NCBI GenBank assembly: GCA_014238125.1
Contig: JABABS010000048.1
Coordinates: 1 to 52,178 of the forward strand
Source of the DNA: Phycisphaerales bacterium
Lineage (GTDB): Bacteria; Planctomycetota; Phycisphaerae; Phycisphaerales; SM1A02
Length of the DNA: 52,178 nucleotides
Direction of reading: 5' to 3'
The position numbers were made by a program, and so were the translations under genes. The stretch's first letter is position 1; each line of letters begins with the position of its first letter. Shown here piece by piece: positions 45,217 through 52,178 of the stretch. Under the pieces are notes generated by a model. That model was not told where the DNA came from, made no database searches, and saw only the letters and a program-made list of their open reading frames with translations.

Positions 45217-45304
45217 ACTCGGTCCCGTACCCGGCGTTGTACCCAGTCCTGTAGCGGGTTGTTGTACTCGGTCCCGCGGCGGTGTTGTACCCGTACTCGG
45301 TTCC
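45217..45304. repeat. Degenerate direct repeats upstream of carB and plsC
   Basis: GTTGTAC occurs at 45236, 45261 and 45284 (25 and 23 bases apart). ACTCGGTCCCG is identical at 45217-45227 and 45266-45276, with a variant ACTCGGTTCC at 45295-45304. The block is much richer in G and C than its surroundings and fills the middle of the 196-base gap between divergent plsC and carB. Confidence 0.6.
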
Positions 45305-45373
45305 AAATAATTGATGTTTTGTATAGCCACGGAAGTCAAAGAAGTGTATCCTGCGACAAGTTTATGCCTAACG

Positions 45374-45379
45374 TAAAGT
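45374..45379 (+). promoter_or_regulatory. -10-like element 6 bases before carB start
   Basis: TAAAGT is followed by GAACCC and the ATG of carB. It matches TATAAT in four of six bases. No Shine-Dalgarno is present. Evidence is by analogy with the other starts in the window. Confidence 0.3.
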
Positions 45380-45385
45380 GAACCC

Positions 45386-48300
45386 ATGCCTCGAAGAGAT
45401 GATATTCATTCGATCCTGATTCTCGGCTCTGGGCCAATCGTAATTGGTCAAGGGTGCGAATTCGACTATTCCGGTACTCAAGCCTGCAAAGCCCTCTTAG
45501 AAGAGGGCTTTCGTGTTGTATTGGTCAATTCAAACCCTGCGACGATCATGACCGACCCAGATTTTTCGGATCGCACCTACATAGAACCCATCACGCCTGA
45601 AGCTGTTCGCCGCGTATTGCAACGAGAAAGAGATCTCGGGACCCCAATCGATGCACTTTTACCAACGCTCGGTGGTCAAACAGCTTTAAACTGCGCTTGT
45701 GAACTTGATGAACTTGGCACATTAGAAGAATTCGACATTGAGATGATCGGCGCGACGAGAGAAATTATTTTCCGAGCTGAAGATCGTGAAGAATTCCGCG
45801 GCATCGTTGAGCGGGCCGGTTTAGATCAAGCAAAATCAGCCACCGTATCAACAATGGACGCTGCTTTTGCATTTTTGGATGAAATTGGCTTACCAGCGAT
45901 CATTCGCCCTGCGTTTACGCTCGGCGGGAGTGGTGGAGGCATCGCCTACAACCGCGAAGAATTTGAAACAATCGTTCGGCGTGGCATTGACGCTTCGAGA
46001 ATTGATCAGGTGTTGATCGATGAATCAGCGCTCGGTTGGAAAGAATATGAACTAGAAGTTGTCCGCGATAAAAACGATAACTGTGTCGTCGTCTGCGGTA
46101 TTGAAAACATAGACCCCATGGGTGTGCATACCGGAGATTCAATTACCGTTGCACCGATCATGACGTTGACCGACAAGGAATACCAACGAATGCGTGATGG
46201 TGCAATCGCCATCATGCGTGAAGTTGGTGTTGACACGGGTGGTTCGAACGTGCAGTTTGCGGTGAACCCAAAAGATGGACAACTCATTGTTATTGAAATG
46301 AACCCGCGTGTTTCACGAAGTTCCGCGCTGGCATCAAAAGCAACCGGTTTTCCAATCGCGAGAATTGCAGCCTTGCTTGCAATTGGGTACACACTTGATG
46401 AACTTCGCAATGACATCACAACAACAACATCTGCGTGTTTTGAACCATCAATTGATTATGTTGTGACCAAAATGCCACGCTGGACTTTTGAAAAATTCCC
46501 AGAATCCGACGAAACACTAACGACGCAAATGAAATCAGTCGGCGAAGCAATGAGTATCGGGCGTACATTTAAAGAAAGTTTTCAAAAAGCAATTCGCTCG
46601 ATGGAAGTAAAACGATTCGGTTTTGGGTTAGATAAAAATGATAATTGGTTGCGCGCAATCCGAGGCGACGAAGAAATTGAATGGCCAATTGATGAAGACA
46701 CGATGATTCGCAAATTGTCTGTGCCAAGTCAGGGTCGAATGTATTACATTCGGTATGCCTTGAAAATGGGCTGGACCCCTGAGCGAGTAAACAAACTCAC
46801 TTCAATTGATCCATGGTTCCTTGATCAACTTTCGCAACTTGTTGAATTTGAAGATGAATTAATGCAAATCAAAACGCTTGAGGAAGTTTCAATTGCACTG
46901 ATGCAAAAAGCAAAAGAGTTTGGTTACTCAGATCCACAACTTGCTTATTTATATTGCGGAGTAATTTCAACTGAAACTATTCTTAAAGTTCGGAATTATC
47001 GCAAATCGCTTGGTGTCGAACCTGTGTACAAACTTGTTGATACATGCGCTGCTGAGTTTGAAGCAATTACACCGTACTACTATTCCACTTACGAACAACC
47101 TATCGAAAACATTGATGGGAGTTCGTTTGTCGATGATGAAATTCGAATCACCGACACGAAAAAAATGGTTATTCTCGGTGGCGGGCCAAATCGAATTGGA
47201 CAAGGGATCGAGTTTGATTACTGCTGTTGCCAAGCTGCATTTGCGGCAAAAGAAATGGGTTTTGAATCTGTCATGGTGAATTCAAATCCAGAAACCGTTA
47301 GTACTGATTTTGATACCAGTGACTTACTGTTCTTTGAACCCCTTACACTCGAAGATACACTGAATATTCTTGAGAGACTTAACGGTGGTGGCAGTGATGT
47401 GACGGATCGTAGCGGTAACGTTGCTGGCGTTATTGTGCAGTTTGGTGGACAAACTCCGCTTAACCTTGCGCACGGTCTTGCTGCTGCAGGTGTGCCAATT
47501 ATTGGAACAGGTCTCGATTCAATCGACCTCGCTGAAGATCGCGACCGTTTTACTGCAATGCTAGATGAACTTGAGTTGCTTCAGCCAGAAAATGGCATTG
47601 CGTATTCTCTTGATGAAGCGGTGGTCATTGCAAAACGCCTGAGTTACCCTGTACTTGTTCGTCCAAGTTATGTTTTGGGCGGTCGCGGTATGGAAATTTG
47701 TAGCGACGAAACAGCACTTCGGTATTACATGAAAACTGCAGTTGATGTTTCGGAACTTTCAAACGCGCCAGTTTTGATTGACCGGTTTTTATCTGAAGCA
47801 ACTGAAATTGATGTGGATGTTGTTGCAGACTTCGCGCCAAATGAAGCAACGGCATCAACACAGGTTACATGTTCGTGTGATGCGCCACAGGCAGTGATTT
47901 GCGGCATCATGGAACATATTGAGCAAGCTGGAATTCACAGCGGTGATAGCAGTTGTGTCTTGCCTCCGTTTTCTCTTTCAAAACCAATCATGAAAGAAAT
48001 TCGCAGGCAAGCAAAAGTAATGGCGTTGCGGTTACAAGTTAGGGGGTTGATGAATGTGCAACTTGCGATCAAAGACGAGGAAATTTACGTTATTGAAGTA
48101 AACCCACGTGCATCAAGAACGGTTCCATTTGTTGCAAAAGCAAAAGGTGTACCTTGGTCACGCATCGCTGCGAAAGTGATGATGGGTGCGTCGCTTACTG
48201 AATTGAAAACCGAAGAAATTCACGAGACTGGTTTTTATGCTGTGAAAGAACCGGCGTTTCCGTTTGGCAAATTTCCAGGGGTTGATGTTGTCCTTGGGCC

Positions 48301-48838
48301 CGAGATGCGTTCAACCGGTGAAGTAATGGGCATGGATCGTTCACTAGCAGTTGCACTTGCAAAAGCAAAAATGTCAGTGGGTCGCGAACTACCAACAAGT
48401 GGGAATGTTTTTCTTTCGGTGCGAGATAGCGATAAAAAAGCAGCAATTGAAGTAGCTCGCTCACTTGTTTCAATGGGCTTCACTGTTTTTACAACTCGTG
48501 GAACTAAGGAATTACTTGCGAGCCATAGTGTTGAAACAAAACTGATTCGAAAAATTTCTGAAGGCGCAAGGCCAAATATTCGCGACCTTATTGCAAATGG
48601 TTCGATCGCCCTCATCATCAACACGCCGACAAAAACTGGATCGCAAACTGATGAGGGTCGCATTCGTGCAACCGCGGTTGAAGCAAGAGTTCCAATGATT
48701 ACAACAATTACAGGCGCTCGCGCAGCGGTTTCTGCGATCGAAGCGTTGCGGGCAGGTTCGTGGTCAGTCTCTGCATTGCAAGATCATTTTACATTTGACA
48801 CTAAGGAATCTGAAACAGAAAATCACGTCTCTGCCTAA
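45386..48838 (+). CDS. carB: Carbamoyl-phosphate synthase large subunit
   Basis: Makes carbamoyl phosphate for arginine and pyrimidine synthesis. 1150 residues, about 75 longer than E. coli CarB. Two homologous ATP-grasp halves begin [20 protein letters not shown] (half 1) and [20 protein letters not shown] (half 2). Each has an NSNP motif, a GGQT motif and an ENMNPR-type motif ([40 protein letters not shown]). The C-terminal MGS-like regulatory domain is present. The extra length seems spread over small insertions, one near VTDRSGN in half 2. carA is not adjacent. Confidence 0.95.
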   Translation: MPRRDDIHSILILGSGPIVIGQGCEFDYSGTQACKALLEEGFRVVLVNSNPATIMTDPDFSDRTYIEPITPEAVRRVLQRERDLGTPIDALLPTLGGQTALNCACELDELGTLEEFDIEMIGATREIIFRAEDREEFRGIVERAGLDQAKSATVSTMDAAFAFLDEIGLPAIIRPAFTLGGSGGGIAYNREEFETIVRRGIDASRIDQVLIDESALGWKEYELEVVRDKNDNCVVVCGIENIDPMGVHTGDSITVAPIMTLTDKEYQRMRDGAIAIMREVGVDTGGSNVQFAVNPKDGQLIVIEMNPRVSRSSALASKATGFPIARIAALLAIGYTLDELRNDITTTTSACFEPSIDYVVTKMPRWTFEKFPESDETLTTQMKSVGEAMSIGRTFKESFQKAIRSMEVKRFGFGLDKNDNWLRAIRGDEEIEWPIDEDTMIRKLSVPSQGRMYYIRYALKMGWTPERVNKLTSIDPWFLDQLSQLVEFEDELMQIKTLEEVSIALMQKAKEFGYSDPQLAYLYCGVISTETILKVRNYRKSLGVEPVYKLVDTCAAEFEAITPYYYSTYEQPIENIDGSSFVDDEIRITDTKKMVILGGGPNRIGQGIEFDYCCCQAAFAAKEMGFESVMVNSNPETVSTDFDTSDLLFFEPLTLEDTLNILERLNGGGSDVTDRSGNVAGVIVQFGGQTPLNLAHGLAAAGVPIIGTGLDSIDLAEDRDRFTAMLDELELLQPENGIAYSLDEAVVIAKRLSYPVLVRPSYVLGGRGMEICSDETALRYYMKTAVDVSELSNAPVLIDRFLSEATEIDVDVVADFAPNEATASTQVTCSCDAPQAVICGIMEHIEQAGIHSGDSSCVLPPFSLSKPIMKEIRRQAKVMALRLQVRGLMNVQLAIKDEEIYVIEVNPRASRTVPFVAKAKGVPWSRIAAKVMMGASLTELKTEEIHETGFYAVKEPAFPFGKFPGVDVVLGPEMRSTGEVMGMDRSLAVALAKAKMSVGRELPTSGNVFLSVRDSDKKAAIEVARSLVSMGFTVFTTRGTKELLASHSVETKLIRKISEGARPNIRDLIANGSIALIINTPTKTGSQTDEGRIRATAVEARVPMITTITGARAAVSAIEALRAGSWSVSALQDHFTFDTKESETENHVSA

Positions 48839-48853
48839 TCGTTCCTAACCGAT

Positions 48854-48859
48854 TATAAT
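48854..48859 (+). promoter_or_regulatory. Perfect -10 element 9 bases before nuoH
   Basis: TATAAT lies in the 30-base gap after carB, followed by CCTCCCCTT and ATG. No matching -35 is seen at 16-18 bases. It suggests that nuoH has its own start site and a leaderless or very short 5' end. Confidence 0.45.
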
Positions 48860-48868
48860 CCTCCCCTT

Positions 48869-50059
48869 ATGCCCACTTGGATACCCGAATTTATCACGCC
48901 TCAGCTCATTACCTCCGTGGTTGTGATTGTGCTCGTTTTACATCTCGCCCTTGGTTTGGCGGCGTACTTTATTTTGCTTGAACGAAAAGTGTGTGCGTGG
49001 GTACAGGATCGCATTGGACCCAACCGTGTTGGCACAATGGGGTTGCTGCAACCAATTGCAGATGGTTTAAAACTTTTTTTCAAGGAAGACTTTACGCCCA
49101 AGAGCGTCGACAAAGGTCTCTTTATGATTGCACCAGCTCTCACCGTGATCCCTGCAATGATTGGTTTTCTTGTGATTCCCTGGGGTGGATATTTAGAAAT
49201 TGGTGACACGTCAGTTGCAATAATGGGCGCGAATATCAATATTGGTGTTATCTATATAGTTGCAACGGCATCGCTTGGGGTCTACGGCGTTGCACTCGGG
49301 GGCTGGGCTTCAAACAATAAGTATTCATTCCTTGGTGGTCTACGCGCGAGTGCCCAAATTATTAGTTACGAAATTCCAATGGGTCTCGCTTTGCTTTGTG
49401 TTGTCCTTGCTGCTGGAACGTTATTGCCAGAAAAAATCGTTGCCTTGCAACTTGAAGGTCAATGGAACATTATCCATCAACCAATCGTCGCGATTTTGTT
49501 TTACGTATGTTTACTTGCAGAATCAAATCGAGCACCGTTCGATCTCGCTGAATCGGAACAAGAACTTGTCGGTGGTTGGCATACAGAATATTCATCAATG
49601 CGCTGGGCACTCTTTTTCATGGGTGAATACATCCACATGTTTGTAGGCGCCGCGTTCTTTACTACACTTTTCCTTGGTGGTTGGTCTCTCAATCCAATCA
49701 CAGGTTGGGATCTTCCAGCAAGTGGTGGCATTTTGCTCATTGCGTTGCAGTTTGGCATTGTCCTTGGCAAAGTTGTTTTTCTTGTCTTTCTTGCGATGAT
49801 GGTTCGCTGGACGCTTCCACGATTCCGCTTCGATCAACTTATGCGACTTGCGTGGGAAGGAATGATTCCAACTTCGCTTCTCTTGGTGTTAATCGTTTCG
49901 GTCTTTGTCTTTTACGGTTGGACTTCATATTTATGGATCGGTTCTATTGTTGCGATAATCATTATGGCAATTGCAAGACCACTGCTACCAACTTCTGCAT
50001 CGAACAAACGAATTGAACTCTTAGGCAGTCGCTTCAGTGCGCCGAGTGGTCGTGTATAA
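48869..50059 (+). CDS. nuoH: NADH-quinone oxidoreductase subunit H
   Basis: Membrane subunit of complex I at the quinone site junction. 396 residues, eight helices. Motifs are ERKVCAWVQDRIGPNRVG, LQPIADGLKLFFKEDF and the Glu-rich loop LAESNRAPFDLAESEQELVGG followed by TEYSSMRWALFFMGEY, all family-specific. The length is slightly above average (320-350) owing to the C-terminus. It is unusual that no other nuo gene flanks it; carB precedes and radA follows. Confidence 0.93.
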   Translation: MPTWIPEFITPQLITSVVVIVLVLHLALGLAAYFILLERKVCAWVQDRIGPNRVGTMGLLQPIADGLKLFFKEDFTPKSVDKGLFMIAPALTVIPAMIGFLVIPWGGYLEIGDTSVAIMGANINIGVIYIVATASLGVYGVALGGWASNNKYSFLGGLRASAQIISYEIPMGLALLCVVLAAGTLLPEKIVALQLEGQWNIIHQPIVAILFYVCLLAESNRAPFDLAESEQELVGGWHTEYSSMRWALFFMGEYIHMFVGAAFFTTLFLGGWSLNPITGWDLPASGGILLIALQFGIVLGKVVFLVFLAMMVRWTLPRFRFDQLMRLAWEGMIPTSLLLVLIVSVFVFYGWTSYLWIGSIVAIIIMAIARPLLPTSASNKRIELLGSRFSAPSGRV

Positions 50060-50360
50060 AATTTGCAATTTTTTCGGCGGAGCGTGGATGATGCTTTGTT
50101 TGCTTGTGCGATGTAAGTTTAAAATGAACGCAGGAAGTTATCTCAATTGGCGTAAAGAAACTGCTTTTGGCAAAGAAGGTCAGTTTAGTGTTTCTTCTAC
50201 GCAGAAACGACGGTCGATCTGGTCGTGGGCTCGTTGGGCGTGGATGATTCGAAACCACTAATGTCCGCATCGTGTATTTCGTGACCGCCTAGAAAAAAAC
50301 CGTCCAGATAAAAGGCACACTGACAGGGTGTTGTCAGAAACCCGTGGTAAGGTTCCGCGC
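50060..50360 (+). other. Gap between nuoH and radA with one possible small ORF
   Basis: No established gene is seen. An open frame of 57 codons runs from tandem ATG codons at 50088 to 50261 (annotated separately). Just before radA is the inverted repeat CTGACA (50320-50325) / TGTCAG (50332-50337) with a 6-base centre. Confidence 0.5.
50088..50261 (+). CDS. Possible small basic protein, unrecognised
   Basis: 57 residues from tandem ATG codons at 50088, preceded by GGCGGAG; ATG 50124 would give 45. The part from MNAGSYLNWRKETAFGKEG to the end is basic and Trp-rich near the C-terminus (SIWSWARWAWMIRNH). Codon use is like that of neighbouring genes. There is no homologue that I recognise, and the frame may be chance. 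Confidence 0.3.
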   Translation: MMLCLLVRCKFKMNAGSYLNWRKETAFGKEGQFSVSSTQKRRSIWSWARWAWMIRNH

Positions 50361-51833
50361 ATGGGCACAGGAAAAAAACCTAGAACTTCATATAGATGCA
50401 CGAATTGCACACACACCTCGCCTTGTTGGGCAGGAAAGTGCTCTTCTTGCAACGAATGGGATACGTTCGAAGAGATCGTGGTACGAGCTCCATCGAAGAC
50501 GTCAAATGCCGCCGCAGTATTTGCAGAGTCTATTGCCGAGCAAGGCGCCATGCACGAAGCGGTCACACTCTTGGATATTAAAGCACCGTCGATTGCTAGG
50601 ATTTCTACAGGAATCGAGGAATTTGACCGCGTTCTTGGCGGCGGGCTCGTTGCAGGCAGCGTTGTGCTCCTTGGAGGCGACCCCGGCATCGGTAAATCCA
50701 CTTTGATGATGCAAACCGCGATGCAAGTTGCCCTGCGAGGTGAGCAGGTTTTATATGCAACAAGCGAAGAATCTGCATATCAATGCAAAATGCGGGCGGA
50801 TCGACTCTGTGGTGGTTTTGAAGAATCAATTGAAACGTATGGCTGTTTGAAAATACTCGCAGATACTGACCTTGCAAACATTCAACGTTTTGTAGAAGCG
50901 AATAAGCCATCGCTCTTGGTTGTTGACTCTATACAGATGGTACACCGCTCTGATCTGGACGCATCACCGGGTAGCGTGAAGCAAATTCGCCGTTGTTGTT
51001 TGGAGTTGGTCTACCTTGCTCGTGAATACGACATGGCTGTCATTGTTGTTGGGCATGTGACAAAGGATGGACAACTTGCAGGACCACGCGTACTTGAACA
51101 CATGGTTGATGTTGTTTTGAGTTTTGAAGGTGATCGACATCAAGGATTGCGAAGTGTTCGTGGTGTGAAAAATCGTTTTGGTACAACGCTTGAAGTAGGT
51201 CTATTTGAAATGTCAGCATCTGGTTTACAAGAAGTAGGTGATGCTTCTGCATTTCTTGATCCCGACCTACCGCCCCGTGCTGGCGCGGTCGCGGCGCCGG
51301 TCATGCATGGGACGCGTTGTTTTGTTGTGGAAATACAAGCGCTCGTTGCAAAGGGGATATATGGACAAGCAAAACGCAGAGCGACTGGTGTAGATGGGAG
51401 TCGTCTCACAATGCTCACAGCAGTTCTTGAACAACACGCATCAATTGATTTGATAGAGCAAGATGTTTACGCAGGTTCAGTAGGTGGCCTTAGGCTGATC
51501 GAACCTGCAATTGATTTACCACTTTGCATGGCTGTGATGGGTGCATACTTGGGACATCCGCTGCCGAGTGGATGGTGCGCTATTGGCGAGATTGGGTTGG
51601 GTGGAGAGGTCAGGGCAGTGCCACATATTGAGCAAAGAGTTGCCCATGCAAAGCGAAGAGGCTATTCTCGAATTTTAGTTCCGATAACACAAGCGGAAGG
51701 GCTTGGACCAGAAGCCGTTCCAGTGGCCAGTATTGCCGATTTAACAGGTTTAATTGAAAAAAATAACGAAATTTTTTCAGCACAAATGATGTTATCGGAC
51801 AAGAAAAAAATGAAGGATTCTTTGGCACTCTAA
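50361..51833 (+). CDS. radA: DNA repair protein RadA (Sms)
   Basis: RecA-like branch migration helicase. The start is placed at ATG 50361, giving MGTGKKPRTSYRCTNC, close to the usual N-terminus; a GTG at 50328 is also in frame. 490 residues: a C4 zinc finger (CTNCTHTSPCWAGKCSSCNEW, split CxxC...CxxC), Walker A GGDPGIGKSTLMMQ, Walker B LLVVDSIQM, the RadA-specific KNRFG motif and a C-terminal Lon-protease-like domain (GEIGLGGEVRAVPHIEQRV). An inverted repeat lies upstream. Confidence 0.93.
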   Translation: MGTGKKPRTSYRCTNCTHTSPCWAGKCSSCNEWDTFEEIVVRAPSKTSNAAAVFAESIAEQGAMHEAVTLLDIKAPSIARISTGIEEFDRVLGGGLVAGSVVLLGGDPGIGKSTLMMQTAMQVALRGEQVLYATSEESAYQCKMRADRLCGGFEESIETYGCLKILADTDLANIQRFVEANKPSLLVVDSIQMVHRSDLDASPGSVKQIRRCCLELVYLAREYDMAVIVVGHVTKDGQLAGPRVLEHMVDVVLSFEGDRHQGLRSVRGVKNRFGTTLEVGLFEMSASGLQEVGDASAFLDPDLPPRAGAVAAPVMHGTRCFVVEIQALVAKGIYGQAKRRATGVDGSRLTMLTAVLEQHASIDLIEQDVYAGSVGGLRLIEPAIDLPLCMAVMGAYLGHPLPSGWCAIGEIGLGGEVRAVPHIEQRVAHAKRRGYSRILVPITQAEGLGPEAVPVASIADLTGLIEKNNEIFSAQMMLSDKKKMKDSLAL

Positions 51834-51909
51834 CTTCTTTGTTTGCAGTACTTTACACCTCATTTATTAGACTACGTGATGTTTTATTAAACCTTTTTGC
51901 AGGTGGGTG

Positions 51910-52080
51910 TAGCCAAATCCGTAGAAGTGGTTACTATTCCGCCTTCAACTTCTTGACCCGCTTGGGTCGATAGGGAAGAATCGTCCGTTCCAGTCGTGTT
52001 GGCTGGAGTCATGCGGACGGGTGGATGACAAGGACGTTCGAGGCCACGGGAGTCGGCTAAGGCGTTCAACTTTTAGGAGA
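51910..52080 (+). promoter_or_regulatory. Structured 5' leader of the right-edge gene
   Basis: The 250-base gap after radA contains hairpins on the plus strand. GACCC-GCTT-GGGTC lies at 51955-51968. A longer helix has CGTCCG (51982-51987) pairing with CGGACG (52014-52019) and, inside it, TCCAG (51989-51993) pairing with CTGGA (52003-52007). TAGCC (51910-51914) and GGCTA (52055-52059) could close the whole element. AGGAGA (52075-52080) then serves as the Shine-Dalgarno. It matches no riboswitch class that I recognise. Confidence 0.45.
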
Positions 52081-52087
52081 GCTGACC

Positions 52088-52178
52088 ATGAGTCACCTTT
52101 ACCTTCTCGGCGTCGCTTCTTTGACGCTCACTAGTGCTGGTTTCGCCGGCAGCGATATGAACGCTGACCTTCAAAACC
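52088..52178 (+). CDS. N-terminus of a secreted or outer-membrane protein, truncated by window edge
   Basis: ATG 52088 follows AGGAGA (52075-52080) by 7 bases. The 30 visible residues are a signal peptide (MSHLYLLGVASLTLTSAGFAG) with a cleavage site after AG or FAG, then SDMNADLQN. The strong ribosome site and structured leader suggest high or regulated expression, as for porins. The function cannot be told from this fragment. Confidence 0.7.
   Translation, partial: MSHLYLLGVASLTLTSAGFAGSDMNADLQN

Noticed and set aside
45217-45304. Attenuator or terminator before carB
   Set aside because: The block consists of direct rather than inverted repeats and has no stem followed by a T-run.
51887-52069. 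60-residue minus-strand ORF in the right-edge gap
   Set aside because: It lies antisense to the structured leader, with no Shine-Dalgarno and low-complexity Thr/Ser composition.

Overview
The window looks like chromosomal DNA of a planctomycete, most likely class Phycisphaerae. This is inferred from a dockerin-like Ca-binding C-terminus, paired prepilin-like proteins, a GspE-N-like domain fused to a Ser/Thr kinase, an AroD-AroE fusion, an LPS gene (lpxK) and an alternative complex III (ACIII) linked to a caa3-type oxidase. No rRNA, tRNA, CRISPR array, insertion sequence or prophage is visible. The only clear stable RNA gene is tmRNA.

Layout. 1-198: end of a dockerin-like protein. 389-734 (-): tmRNA. 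813-3236: adk and recJ diverging around two tandem palindromes. 3222-12785 (-): two CNNM/CBS membrane proteins, an acyltransferase, a DegT aminotransferase, flotillin FloA with two NfeD proteins, then two prepilin-like genes closed by a strong terminator. 12786-13255: a 470-base gap rich in inverted repeats. 13256-14405: divergent ridA and a transaldolase-like aldolase. 14568-15872 (-): a membrane-anchored kinase. 16009-19444 (+): maf, lpxK, an Xaa-Pro peptidase and an unknown gene. 19425-22039 (-): aroC followed by the aroDE fusion. 22339-24006 (+): a DUF1573 protein and TatD.

24185-40272 is the respiratory block: ActA-F (quinol oxidation), a small unknown membrane protein, an SCO copper chaperone, cytochrome oxidase subunits II (with fused cytochrome c), I, IV and III, then on the minus strand a DUF3179 protein and heme O synthase, and divergently heme A synthase. 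Together they encode a quinol-to-oxygen chain that bypasses complex III, with its copper and heme a assembly factors.

40280-45189 holds an esterase, a degenerate 6-phosphogluconolactonase-like protein and a minus-strand operon plsC-ruvA-manC-ruvX. 45386-51833 (+) holds carB, an isolated nuoH, a possible small ORF and radA. The right edge starts a secreted protein behind a hairpin-rich leader.

Two signals recur. Many transcription-unit heads have a -10-like hexamer 6-9 bases before the start codon and no Shine-Dalgarno, suggesting leaderless mRNAs. Several convergent gene pairs overlap at their 3' ends. Most genes are ordinary housekeeping genes. The best candidates for something undescribed are the hairpin-rich gap at 12.9-13.1 kb, the small protein inside the ACIII-caa3 cluster, the altered DUF3179 protein and the decayed 6-phosphogluconolactonase homologue.
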